Source of the DNA: Portulaca oleracea
Lineage: Eukaryota > Streptophyta > Magnoliopsida > Caryophyllales > Portulacaceae
Assembly: GCA_029582165.1 (NCBI GenBank)
Contig: CM055875.1
Coordinates: 6,862,001 to 6,926,000, forward strand
Reading direction: 5' to 3'
DNA: 64,000 nucleotides
Position 1 is the stretch's first letter; every line of letters begins with the position of its first letter. Of this stretch, positions 21,252-32,109 are shown piece by piece. Below the pieces are notes generated by a model. That model saw only the letters and a program-made list of their open reading frames with translations. It made no database searches and had not been told where the DNA came from. Position numbers and translations under genes: made by a program.

Positions 21252-22218
21252 TTCCCCCCTTGTTGGAAAAAGTTTGTCCTCAAACTTGATGGGAGGAGTG
21301 AGACCTATTTGTTAGTTGAGCGGGGCTGGCCTCCATTATCTTCCATGAATCTAGGATCACCAAAATTTTTCATGTAATGAATTTTAAGGCGGCCCTCTTG
21401 AGATAGAACAAGTTGAACTGCTCCAACATCAACTCCAACAGCATCACACTCAACCCTCTTATCAAAGTTTGATAGGGTTAGGACCGGTGTTGTGCAGAGT
21501 TTATCCTTGATGAACGCTTGGTGGGTAGTGGGGCTCTATGAAAACTCCTGGGATTTTCATAGCTCGGTCATAGGAGATAAAGTAGTATTGAAATTCTTCA
21601 CAAACCTCCTATTGAAAGAGGCCAAGCCGGGGAAGGTTTGATCATCATGAGTTCTAGTTGGAGTAGACCACTCCTTGATAGCTTTGACTCTTTCTTCATC
21701 AAACTTGAACACTTCAGGCGAAAGAGCATAGCTAAGAGAGACTATGTTGTTGATGAAGACGCCACACTTGGGTAGATTTTGATGCAGATCCACGTGAGCT
21801 AAGGTCCCCAAATCAGATTGGAGATGAAAGATGTGATCTTTCTCACTCTTGCTGTTCACAAGTATACCACCCAAGTAGATAACAATACACTTGCTAATAA
21901 GGGGCTTCAAAACCTGATTCAACAATCTCATAACAGTAAAGAGAGTGTTAGTTAGACCACGAGGTGTGACGAACCATTCATAGAGTTCTTCTTTGGTTTT
22001 GATCGCAGTGTCCCCTTCTTGAATTCGAGTCTGGTTGTACCCACTTCTTAGATTAACCTTGGAGTTGACTTGGGTACCAAATAGCTCGTTCATTTGATCT
22101 TCACTTCTAGGAAACCTGTACTTGGTAATAACCTTGTTGGTGCACAGACTTTGGCTTCCTTCCTTTGGGACTAAAAGGGTAGGGATGGCGCATGGACTGA
22201 GACTTTCCCTAATCATAC
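21252..22218 (-). pseudogene. A3 RT / truncated RNase H with YLGG box
   Basis: Frame 22231-21557 encodes RT from SPCAIPTLLVPKEG through LRSGYNQTRIQEGD and LYEWFVTPRGLTN to CIVIYLGGILVNSKSE: both catalytic aspartates of YxDD are glycine. Past a stop, broken frames give an RNase H start and one GDPRFMEDN unit, then SLRTNFFQQGG and the polypurine tract (21252-21262). Integrase is absent. This is the short subfamily with a single GDPRFMEDN unit, shared with A8. The 5' part was removed where A4 begins. Confidence 0.85.
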
Positions 22219-23587
22219 TGATGTAAAGCAACCCACGCTAAGTCCCCCAAGCCTAATCAAGAAGGCCCAATGGAGACTCCATGCTACAGATAGGGTCCTT
22301 CATCAAAGGATTTCATCCAGTACAGGCCCAATAAGGAAGATTTGGTTCATTTACATCAAGTGGGCCAAAGAAGGAAAATATAAAGTAGAAGTCCAAAGGC
22401 CCATTCACATGGTGTGCTTCTTATTTCAAGAGGATGTCCAAACATCCTAGGTGAACCCAACTACATGTCCAAAGCCCACGTCCAAGATCAAGGGTCCAAG
22501 CAAATTTAACATTTGATCTTTGGATGTAATTTCATTTTTACAGCTTTTAATTATTTTGGTGTGACATATTTTATTAGGAGTCTAGATTAGTCTAGAACGT
22601 TCTAAGGCGTTCTAGAATGTTCTAGAAGGTATGAGTGTGTGTGTGTGTGGCGTGTGGAAGAATCTTTTGGCGCCAAGATTAGCTATCCTAGATAAGGTTT
22701 GCTTATTTTGTAACTAATCCATCTTAGATTAGGAAAGCCTAAGCCTATTAGGATAAGATTCATGTAACAAACTCCCCTTAGGATAAGGAATCCTAATCCG
22801 AGCGAGAGTAGTATAGATTAGGCGTCTAGAGTTAGGATTCCTTGGCTTGCACGCCAAGTAGGAGAATCCTAGTCTAATTAGTATGGCTTGCACGCCAAGC
22901 AGAGGAGTTCTAGTCCCTTAAGGACTCTCCTAGTATAAAAAAGGATGTAGCCTCTCAAAGCCAACAATCAACTTTGAATTATGAAACTCTTTAAGCTTTT
23001 AGCTTTCCCTCGAGTGTTTGGATAAACCCTCAACCCTTTCTTCTAATGTATCTTGGTATGGCACCCAAGTGGTTAGGAAGAGCTTGATCCTAGGTTGCGG
23101 TCTAGATCAAGTTAGCCCTAGGTTGTCTTTCTTGTGGATTCAAGTTAGAAACCTAGTTCTATCTGTTCTTACCTTTCTATCAATATAGTTAAGGTAATTA
23201 CATTGTGAGATTTCTGTCAATACAGTTAAGTCACAACCCAACCCTATCTCCTTATCCCCTCAACCACACGCCACCTTCCACCTCCTTTCACTCTCCACAA
23301 AACGCCACCCCTCTCCCTTCTCTCACAAAATACAACCTCCTTTCTTTTCTCTCTCCACAACAACCTCCCAACAAACTCCCTCTCTCTCCTCTAATAACCT
23401 AGTCCTCTTCCTCTCTCCCACAAATCCAACGCTAACACCTCCCTCTCTCTTCCCCCATCTTCACGTCAACCCCCTCCAAGCCTTCATCCAAGATTCGTCC
23501 ATCTCACCCTCTTCCCGTTCAAGATTCAACCCTTCTTAAATCTTGAAACCACAAAAGCCCTCACGGCAAATAACCTCCACAAAGAAC
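22219..23587 (+). repeat. A4 LTR 1, first part
   Basis: Starts TGATGTAAAGCAACCC, has a TATA box near 22930 (AGTATAAAA), GTGTGTGTGTG at about 22637 and the CT-rich block 23230-23460. It is interrupted after ACAAAGAAC by solo LTR A5 and resumes at 29745. Confidence 0.85.
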
Positions 23588-24447
23588 TGATGGAAATCAG
23601 CCCACGCTTATTCCCCTAGGCTCAACCAAGAAGGTCCAATTAGATATTCAAGATACAGATAGGGTCCTACATCAAAGGACTTCATCTCATAAAGGATCAA
23701 TAAGGAAGATTAGGATCATTTACGCCAAGTGGGCCTAAGAAGAAGGATACAAGGTTGAACTACAAAGGCCCATTCATATGGTGTGCTTATTATTCCAAGA
23801 GGATGTTCAAACATCCTAGATGGGCAAAGAACTCACGCCAAGGAGCCCAAGCCACACGTCCAAGATCAATTTAAGATTCCAAGCCTTGAATTTAACATTT
23901 GATCTTTTGGATGTAATTTTATTATTTATAGCTTTATTAGTTTTTCTAGAATAATGTAAGATGCCAAGTAAATTATAAACTTGAGCATCATAGGAGTATG
24001 TGTGTGCAGTTCACGTGTGATAGGCTAGATTAGGCGTCAAGTATAACTATTCTAGATTAGGATGGCTTATTTTGTAACTAATCCATCTCGGATTAGGAAA
24101 GCCAATTCTAATTAGGATAAGGTAGTTGTAACCATCTCCCCTTAGGATAAGGAATCCTAATCCAAGAGGAGATTGGAATAGTTAATCATCTAGGATTAGT
24201 AATCCTTGGCTTGCACGCCAAGTAGGACTCCTAGGAGAGTTGGGATTCTTCTAGTATAAATAGCCTAGGCTTGTAATCGTTTCAAACATTAAATTTAGAA
24301 ATATGAAACCCCTTAAGCTTTTAGCTTTCCCTCGAGTGTTTGGATAAACCCTCACCCTTTTCTTCTATTGTATCTTGGTCTGGCACCCAAGTGATTAGGA
24401 AGAGCTTGACCCTAGGTTGCTGTCTAGGTCAAGTTAGCCCTAGGATG

Positions 24448-25581
24448 TGGAGCGTGGCGTGGTGGGAAAGATTGATGGACTAGCTTGAGAAACTTGAATC
24501 AACCATCAACAAAAGCTTGAAACCCCAAAAGGATTGGATATGACCTTGGATAAAGGAGATTCCACCACCAAAGGCCTAACACCCCACCATGACCATCATA
24601 AAGGAAGAATCCACCAAATGATCAATAAAGGAATGACTAGAAACACCACCATTTAATCAATGGATAAAGTAATCTAGATTTTGAGAGAAGTTTAGGGAAA
24701 CCCTAACCAATGCATAAGCATATTCATATTCATCAAAAGTCACTGAAAAATGAGATAACAAGCTATTTATAATAAACTAGGAATTAGGCTAAAACAAGGC
24801 AAAATGACGAAAATACGCGCTGTCCGTAAGAGCGGCTTGGCGAAGGATGGGTGGCTCGCGAGCCGCCCTCTCGACGCTTCGCCCGCTGGCCGGCCTGGAT
24901 GGGTCGCGCCGTATGAATGTTGGCTCGAGCGAGCAGAAGGGTGGCTCGGGCGAGCCGCCCTTCGACGCTTGGCCTGTCGCTGGCCTGGATGGGTCACGGC
25001 CGTGACAGAATGTTGGCTCGGGCGAGCCAACATTTTGCTCGGGCGAGCTAGGCTTCTGGACAGTTTTCTCTGCCGACTTCAAATGCGCATAACTTCTTCA
25101 TCCGAACTCTGTTTTAGGCCCGTAAGATATCGTTGGAAAGCTCTCAGTGTGTAATATAAGCTCCCAAAATTTGAGCCTCATCGGAGTTGTATTGAAGGAG
25201 TTATGACCCGAAACGTGAAGGCGCGCGCATTTCCAACCTCTAATCGCCTTCCCCCTTGCAAGTTATTAACTTGGTTACTTCCGAGACTTGATACCAACAC
25301 GCCCTTCATTCTCGGGATGACCCAATCCGGTCCCGAGGCCTCCGAGGTCGTTGACAAGTCCCGAGCCTCTCCTTACTCCAACAAGGAGGGCTCGCCGAGG
25401 CCACGATAGTGTGATGCTCACCACCCCACCTTTTGTAAAGGTGTAACGATTCCTAAAAACGAGTGGGTGAGCGGTTTTAGTCCGGTGATGATGGGTCGGG
25501 ATTTCATCGACCTTATCCTTAACCGCAATCCCGGCTATGAAAGCTTGGCACCGAACCCGACACTGAACCCGATACGGTTCA
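24448..25581 (-). repeat. B 3' LTR
   Basis: Plus-strand start TGGAGCGTGGCGTGG, end CCGATACGGTTCA, 1134 bp. TATA complement at 24764-24774. A GC-rich block at about 24815-25060 is full of GGCTCGGGCGAGCC-type palindromes and differs sharply from the equivalent block in the 5' LTR, although the LTRs otherwise agree almost base for base. The adjacent polypurine tract is weak (complement of TTTTTCAAGAAGGCGAGTA). Confidence 0.88.
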
Positions 25582-27656
25582 TACTCGCCTTCTTGAAAAA
25601 GAGTTGCCCTCAACTCTTGGGAGTTAAAATGAAGGCTCGCTCCAAGGCTCGACCAACCGTTGCATGAACTCTCCAATAAACCAATCATGGTCACGCTATG
25701 AACTCCAACCTTCTTGAAAAAATAGGAATTAGCGAAGAGGTTTGGGGGTGAAGGACAAAGGACAAAAGTAGGTTCATTTTGTGGAGTTAGGGAACGCTCA
25801 ACCTTACTAAGCTTGCATCCCGGTAAAGACAAAGCCATGGATCGCTTGCCCTCACCAAGAGCACACTCACCCCGTGTTTCGCTCGATAGGAGGTTCCTCA
25901 ACTCACTTCCCACCCAGGTTTTGCTTTTGTGGGCTAATGGTGGTTTCAAAGGCATGGGAAAGACACGGTGTAGGAAACACCAAACGAGGGCCATAAAAGC
26001 ATCAACATGGCCTCGGGGTAGTGAAAGCATCAAGAGTGTAAGGAACAAAGACGGATTCGACATCCCAATAGACTTCTCGAACAACCAATGTCGACTAAAT
26101 AACATATATGACCCATTCAAAGAGTTCATGTCACTACGACCAACATCCAAACAATATCCATTGAGGGATGACACAAATAACGAGCCCATACACATTGGTG
26201 GAACTAGAATCATAGCTCCATCAAACCCAAATTTGTCACTAGACACCAAAGGATCACCAACATTCTTAACAATCCACTTCCAGTGTAGAGAATTATCCAA
26301 CTTCGACACCACATAATCATCATATAACTTATCACGCCAACAAGCATCATCAAACAACCAATGTCTCCCAAAGATCATGCACGATTCAATAAAATTCATA
26401 TGAGAGCCTGTGGTTACCTTGTTCTTCTCTTGATGAAGAATTTGAGTGCCCACGGGCGGAGGGAAATGAGAGTCATCACCATGGTTGCTTAAGTCCTCGA
26501 TTAGTGGCAATGATAAAACTAAAGGAGTCTCTTCTTGAGCCCTTTCAACAATGCTGGGAGGGACTCTAAAAGTAGTCATACCATGAGAGATGATGGAGTT
26601 AACTCTATTGTTGCTAGGCTCAACAATTGATGGATGTGAGACGAATGAAGGTGCTTCTTCTTGGGGTTCTTCAACAAGGGTGAGAGGAAGGGCAAGATCG
26701 ACGTTCGCATCCTTCTCTTGGCTTGGAACTTTATCAAGATCACTATGTACTTCAAGTAGCTCAAGAGGTTTTCCTTCAACGGCCTCAATGACAATAACCC
26801 CGTTCATTGAACTTTTCTCTTTCTCAACGTTTTTCTCATCAACACCTTCTACCATGTCACCTGTATGCTCTTCCACACCAAAGGATTCTTCAATCCAAGT
26901 TTCAACCATAGCCATTGTCGGGCATTGCAAAGCATCATGTCCCACACGTCTACATTTGACACATTTTTGGGACGTAAAAGCCGTTAGTGGGGAACAGTGG
27001 AATGGCTTTTCTCGGGAGGAATCCTCTCTTCTTCTTTGCCCATCAAGTGATGAAATGAGTTCATGGTCTCGCTTGTAAGTACTAGGCAAGAATCGTCGAT
27101 TCATTAATCGCTTTAGCTTTGTCCATGAGGTGACTTTTGCTCGACCCTCCTTAGCTCTTTGTGCCTTGACATTCTTAAACCAAAAGGATGCACCCTTGGT
27201 GAGTTTCAACCTCGCAATCTTGAAGGCTTGTTCATCACTATAATCCCCGGCTTCAAAATACCTATCCAAGATTTGGACCCATTCAAGATAATCTTCGGGG
27301 TCGGTGTTGCCATTGAATTCCGGAATTTCGATCTTGGTATCATAGAATTCATCCCATGGGGGTTTCTCAACCGCTTCTCGTCGATGATGGCGTCGTAGTG
27401 AGCCTCTATAATCGTCACTCGACTCGTAAGAGGGAGGAGGACGGTTAGGGCTTTGTGCGCGCCTCGAACGTTCAACTCGAGGTGGAACCGGACACTCTTG
27501 GACGAGGTTGTCCAACCGTACCATGATGGCATTAAGAGTGCGATCGATGGAGGTGAACCGTTCGCCATGGGTGGCAAGTCGGTTCTCGAGAGCCCGATCT
27601 CGAGGGCTACCCCGGTGGCTTGATTCCTCTCGATCGGAATCATCGTGACCATCCAT
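25275..27656 (-). CDS. B Gag protein with long C-terminal extension
   Basis: About 793 codons without a stop from the Met at 27656 (MDGHDDSDREESSH); the open frame extends 36 codons further up, but this Met follows a normal leader. Residues about 100-215 form a retrotransposon gag domain (KIEIPEFNGNTDPEDYLEWV, then an LKGASFWF-like KLTKGASFWFKN). A CCHC zinc knuckle CVKCRRVGHDALQC follows. The remaining 500 residues have no PR, RT or IN motif, contain a partial duplication around GRHWLFDDA / SRHWLFEKS, and end with ELRATLFQEGEYEP, the typical gypsy polyprotein terminus, before reading on into the LTR. It should build particles or RNA complexes in the cytoplasm, with pol supplied in trans. Its intactness in this setting is notable. 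Confidence 0.85.
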   Translation of the reverse strand: MDGHDDSDREESSHRGSPRDRALENRLATHGERFTSIDRTLNAIMVRLDNLVQECPVPPRVERSRRAQSPNRPPPSYESSDDYRGSLRRHHRREAVEKPPWDEFYDTKIEIPEFNGNTDPEDYLEWVQILDRYFEAGDYSDEQAFKIARLKLTKGASFWFKNVKAQRAKEGRAKVTSWTKLKRLMNRRFLPSTYKRDHELISSLDGQRRREDSSREKPFHCSPLTAFTSQKCVKCRRVGHDALQCPTMAMVETWIEESFGVEEHTGDMVEGVDEKNVEKEKSSMNGVIVIEAVEGKPLELLEVHSDLDKVPSQEKDANVDLALPLTLVEEPQEEAPSFVSHPSIVEPSNNRVNSIISHGMTTFRVPPSIVERAQEETPLVLSLPLIEDLSNHGDDSHFPPPVGTQILHQEKNKVTTGSHMNFIESCMIFGRHWLFDDACWRDKLYDDYVVSKLDNSLHWKWIVKNVGDPLVSSDKFGFDGAMILVPPMCMGSLFVSSLNGYCLDVGRSDMNSLNGSYMLFSRHWLFEKSIGMSNPSLFLTLLMLSLPRGHVDAFMALVWCFLHRVFPMPLKPPLAHKSKTWVGSELRNLLSSETRGECALGEGKRSMALSLPGCKLSKVERSLTPQNEPTFVLCPSPPNLFANSYFFKKVGVHSVTMIGLLESSCNGWSSLGASLHFNSQELRATLFQEGEYEPYRVQCRVRCQAFIAGIAVKDKVDEIPTHHHRTKTAHPLVFRNRYTFTKGGVVSITLSWPRRALLVGVRRGSGLVNDLGGLGTGLGHPENEGRVGIKSRK

Positions 27657-28004
27657 ATCGAGGGAAAGGTATGGGACGGATTGTGTTTGGGATATTTTGT
27701 GGATTTTGGGGGTTTTCTTGTAGTTGGCTTGTGTTTGGATAAGGGTTCTTTGTGTTTTTCTCACTTGGGCATTTTATCGAACACCTTGTGGGCACAAATT
27801 TCCAACTCTTCCTCAAAGCTCCAATATGCACCAAAAACACCAAATACAAACACAATACAAAGTATTCCAATACTCTTGGATTGCAAAGGGAATGGGGATC
27901 ACCAATACTTGCATACAATCCACAAAATCAACACTAGAGAACACACTAACAAGAACAATGATAAAACTCAAGCTAGATGAAAAACCTTGGGCTCTGATAC
28001 CAAA
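27657..28004 (-). other. B leader and primer-binding site
   Basis: About 335-bp leader. The complement of TGGTATCAGAGCC is at 27990-28002, two bases from the 5' LTR, for initiator tRNA-Met. Spurious frames on the plus strand here have no recognisable product. Confidence 0.8.
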
Positions 28005-29151
28005 TGGAGCGTGGCGTGGTGGGAAAGATTGATCGACTAGCTTGAGAAACTTGAATCAACCATCAACAAAAGCTTGAAACCCCAAAAGGATTGGATATGA
28101 CCTTGGATAAAGGAGATTCCACCACCAAAGGCCTAACACCCCACCATGACCATCATAAAGGAAGAATCCACCAAATGATCAATAAAGGAATGACTAGAAA
28201 CACCACCATTTAATCAATGGATAAAGTAATCTAGATTTTGAGAGAAGTTTAGGGAAACCCTAACCAATGCATAAGCATATTCATATTCATCAAAAGCTGC
28301 CTGGAAAAATGAGATAACAAGCTATTTATAATAAACTAGGAATTAGGCTAAAACAAGGCAAAATGACGAAAATACGCGTCCGACTGTAAGAGCGGCTCGG
28401 CGGCGGATGGGTGTCTCGCGAGCGGATGGGTGGCTCGCGGCGGTAGCTTTTGATCGCTTGGCCTGTCGGCTGGATGGGTCGCCGCGATGCGAATGTTGGC
28501 CCGGCGGCGGATGGGTGGCTCGGGCAAGCTAGCCCTCGACGCCTTGGCCTGTCATGGCCTGGATGGGTCGCGTGTGGAAATGTTGGCTCGGGCGAGCCAA
28601 CATTTTGCTCGGGCGAGCTAGGCTTCTGGACAGTTTTCCCTTCCGACTTCAAATGCGCATAACTTCTTCATCCGAACTCCGTTTTAGGCCCGTAAGATAT
28701 TGTTGGAAAGCTCTCAGTGTGTAATATAAGCTCCCAAAATTTGAGCCTCATCGGAGTTGTATTGAAGGAGTTATGACCCGAAACGTGAAGGCGCGCGCAT
28801 TTCCAACCTCTGATCGCCTTCCCCCTTGCAAGTTATTAACTTGGTTACTTCCGAGACTTGATACCAACACGCCCTTCATTCTCGGGATGACCCAATCCAG
28901 TCCCGAGGCCTCCGAGGTCGTTGACAAGTCCCGAGCCTCTCCTTACTCCAACAAGGAGGGCTCGCCGAGGCCACGATAGTGTGATGCTCACCACCCCGCC
29001 TTTTGTAAAGGTGTAACGATTCCTGAAAACGAGTGGGTGAGCGGTTTTAGTCCGGTGATGATGGGTCGGGATTTCATCGACCTTATCCTTAACTGCAATC
29101 CCGGCTATGAAAGCTTGGCACCGAACCCGACACTGAACCCGATACGGTTCA
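28005..29151 (-). repeat. B 5' LTR
   Basis: 1147 bp with the same ends as the 3' LTR. The GC-rich palindromic block is at about 28375-28625. Outside that block only scattered single changes from the 3' LTR are visible, which suggests a fairly recent insertion. Confidence 0.88.
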
Positions 29152-29744
29152 GGTTGTCTCTCTTGTGGATTCAAGATAGAAACCTAGTTCTATCCGTTCT
29201 TACCTTTCTGTCAATATAGTTAAGGTAATAACATTGTGAGCTTTCTGTCAATACAGTTAAGTCACAGCCCAACCCTATCTCTTACCCTCCTTAACCTCAC
29301 GCCACTTCCACCTCCTTCACCCCCACAAAATGTCTCCCACCTCCTAGACAAACGCCATCCCTTTCTCTCTTCTCTTTCTATACAACCTCCCAACAAACTC
29401 TCTCTCTCTCCTCCAACAACCTAAAAATCTCTCCCCCTTCGTCATCCAACGTCTCCCTATCCCTCTCTCACCCCTCTTACCTCACGCCAGCCTCCTCCAT
29501 ACTCCCCTTTTCAAGAATCATTCATCCTTCTCTCTTCCAATTCAAGATTCAACCCCTTCTTGAATCTTGAAACTACAAAAGCCCTCACGACAAAACAACC
29601 TCCACAAAGATCCCCTTTTCACGAGAACCACCCTTTCTTCCCTCCTTAATCTCATGAACCACCCGTTCCTTGTTGTTTGGTTACACGTGTTTCATGTGTT
29701 ATTGGAATCAAGAACCTTTCTTGATCCGGTAATACATCAAGAAC

Positions 29745-29872
29745 CCTTTTCACGAGAACCACCCCTCTCTTTTCCACCCTAATCTTGTGAACCACCCCCA
29801 CTTCCCTGTTTGGTTACAAGTGTTTCATGTATCATCAGAATTAAGAACCTTTCTTGATCCGATAATACATAA
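29745..29872 (+). repeat. A4 LTR 1, terminal part
   Basis: Resumes after the AGAAC duplication with CCTTTTCACGAGAACC and ends GATAATACATAA, with CA mutated to AA. It is directly followed by the primer-binding region. Confidence 0.85.
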
Positions 29873-30090
29873 AAAGTGGTATCAGAGCTCTAGGTTGTAT
29901 TGAGTGCAAACCAAACATATGACCTTTCGAATCCAATCCTCAAACGTGCTAATCCAAAAGCTTAACCTGCAGTACCAAACACATAACCTTCAAATCTTTA
30001 GTACCAACCTGCAACCCTAAACTCCACAAACAGCCCAAACACATTACCTTCCTTACCCAATGTCACTCTAGACATTCCTAACCCCTACCA
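29873..30090 (+). other. A4 unit 1 leader and primer-binding site
   Basis: TGGTATCAGAGCTC at 29877-29890, then about 200 bp with CTTAACCTGCAGTACC-type units (the complement of the A1 leader repeat) before the start codon. Confidence 0.85.
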
Positions 30091-32109
30091 TGGCACACTA
30101 AGTGCTCTTCATGAGAAGGATCCTCAGCAGTTCGATCATTCCTGAAGATCAACAATAACGAGAGGCTATCTTTCAGTCTCGTTGTACCATCCGAGGAAAA
30201 GTCTGCTCTTTGATCGTTGATGGAGGAAGCTGCACCAACGTGGCTTCAACAACTTTGGTGGACAAACTTCAGCTGGAAACCAGTCCACATCCAAAACCCT
30301 ATACCATCCAATGGCTCAATCAGGGTGAAGGATTGCAAGTTACTCAACGGTACTTGGTAAGCTTTTCCATTGGCAAAACTATCAAGATTCCATTTGGTGT
30401 GATGTATTGCCTATGGATGCTTGTCATATTCTGCTGGGAAGACCGTGGTTATTTGACAAGAGCATGATGCATGATGGAAGAGCCAACACTTACACTTTCA
30501 GGCTCAACAACAAAAAGATAACCCTAGCTCCACTCAAAGTTTCCCAACCGTCCCTACCCAAAGAGAGTGATCCAAATCCCACCACTTCTATGACCACTGA
30601 ACGCCCTGAGTTTAGTGAGCATAAGGAGTTCACTCCCTTAGGCTCAAACATCAACCCTAGCCACGCCAAACACGAAAACTCTACCCCTCCCGTCACCCCT
30701 CTGTTGGAACAAGACCCTCAGGTGTTCCCCAAAGAGAAAATACCAATGTTACCCCTCCAACGTGATAGCCAACGCCAATATGATCTTGTCTCTAGATCTA
30801 ATCTGCAAGACGAACAAAGACATCACGTGAACCCTAATGAAGCTCCAGAGGTTCAAAAGCAAGATGATGATCTTCTAACAAAGGGTATGATTAAGGAAAA
30901 CTGCAATTCATGCGACGTTCCTGCCCTTTTAATCCCAAAGGAAGAAGGAAGCCAAAGTCTGTGCATCAGCAAGAGTCCTATCAAGTACAAGTTTCCTATA
31001 ACTGAACATCTAGTGGATGAGTCTTATGGTACCAACGTTCTTTCAAAGATTAATCTACAAAGCGGATACAATCAAATTCAGGTTCAAGAAGGGGACACTG
31101 CTATCAAAACTAAAGGAGATCTCTATGAATGGTTAGTCAAGCTTCTTGGTCAAACTAATGCTCCCTCAATTATTATGAGATAGATGAATCAGGTTTTGAA
31201 GCCCCTTATTAGCAAGTGTATCGTTATCTACTTCGGAGATATACTTGTGAATAACAAAAGTGAGAAAGGTCACATGTTTCTCCTCCAATATGTTTTGGAG
31301 GCCTTGGCTCACGTGAAGCTACATTATAATCCGCCAAAGAGCTTCTTCTTCATCCGCAACAAAGTCTTTCTTGGCTATGTACTTTCGACTGAAGTGACCA
31401 AGATTGATGAAGAAAAAGTCAAAGCTAGCAAGGAGTGGTCTACTCCAACTAGTAAGGAAGATGTTCGAAGCTTCCCTGGCTTGGTTTCTTTCTATGGAAG
31501 AATTATGAGGAATTTCAGCCCTATACAACGACCTATGGCCGAGTTATGGAAGTATAGAAACTTATCATGGACGCCAGCAACTCAACAAGGGTTCAACATC
31601 ATCAAGGATAGACTCTGCACCGCACCAATCCCAGCCCTATCAAACATAGATAAGAAGTTTGATGTTGAGTGTGATATTTCTAGAGTTGGTATTGGAACTG
31701 TTCTACCTGTTCTGTCTCAGGAAGGCCATTCCTTAGCTTATTACAGGGCGAAGTTCGGTGACCCTAGATTCATGGAAGATAATGGAAGCCAACTTCGCTT
31801 ATACAGTAAGAAGATCTTTCTCAGTCCATCGAGTTCAAAGCCAAATTCTTGGCAACTAGGAAAGAATGATGGAGATCTGCCTAGCTTTGGTCTCACTTTT
31901 GGGGACCCAAGGTTCATGGAGGATAATGGAGGTTAATCTATCGAAGGGGTCACAGTTCACGTGAAGGCACTGATTCACGTGGAGATTATTGAAGCAACCA
32001 TGGTTCACGTGAAGGACCTGATGCACGTGAAGGTCACTATTGGGTCCATTGAAGTCTTTCGATTTAAACCTCCAAGTTTGAGGACAAACTTCTTTCAACG
32101 AGGGGGGGA
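30091..32109 (+). pseudogene. A4 unit 1 mini-polyprotein: PR, RT, truncated RH; no gag or integrase
   Basis: The ATG at 30091 is followed at once by a stop in this copy. Downstream frames give the protease (IVDGGSCTNVAS at about 30210, then MPMDACHILLGRPW after a shift near 30400). The RT follows (SGYNQIQVQEGDTAIKTKGD; one stop after NAPSIIMR; catalytic box YFGD), then RNase H beginning DVECDISRVGIGTVL, where the usual D-A-S is damaged. Two GDPRFMEDN units, a CACGTG cluster and PSLRTNFFQRGG end it at the polypurine tract (about 32095-32109). Only the gag start and the pol ends remain. Confidence 0.85.
31950..32032 (+). promoter_or_regulatory. CACGTG (G-box) cluster before the polypurine tract
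   Basis: Four CACGTG hexamers in about 80 bp, in contexts TTCACGTGAAG, TTCACGTGGAG, TTCACGTGAAG and TGCACGTGAAG. The same cluster of four is in unit 2 (35597-35675), two are in A7 (63302-63327) and one is in A2 (4027). It could bind bZIP/bHLH factors or simply be a coding repeat (HVK-HVE-HVK-HVK); I cannot tell which. Confidence 0.55.

Larger units (their letters stand above)
24448..29151 (-). mobile_element. B: gag-only gypsy element (TR-GAG type)
   Basis: 4704 bp, minus strand. LTRs 24448-25581 (3') and 28005-29151 (5'); primer-binding site complement at 27990-28002. One long frame starts in gag and ends past the polyprotein terminus inside the 3' LTR. Target duplication GGATG (24443-24447) / GGTTG (29152-29156), one mismatch. 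It carries no PR, RT, RH or IN, matching the described class of terminal-repeat retrotransposons with a GAG domain, which rely on other elements' pol. Confidence 0.88.
23588..29739 (+). mobile_element. A5: family A solo LTR, split by element B
   Basis: TGATGGAAATCAGCCC ... CCGGTAATACATCA, about 1443 bp once B and its duplicated target are removed. The target duplication AGAAC lies at 23583-23587 and 29740-29744. It has no internal region, so it is a solo LTR left by LTR-LTR recombination, inserted inside LTR 1 of A4, a relative of itself. Confidence 0.9.

Noticed and set aside
26590..27078. 162-codon plus-strand frame opposite B gag, and similar plus-strand frames at 25813-26316
   Set aside because: They are antisense shadows of the B Gag frame without recognisable domains.
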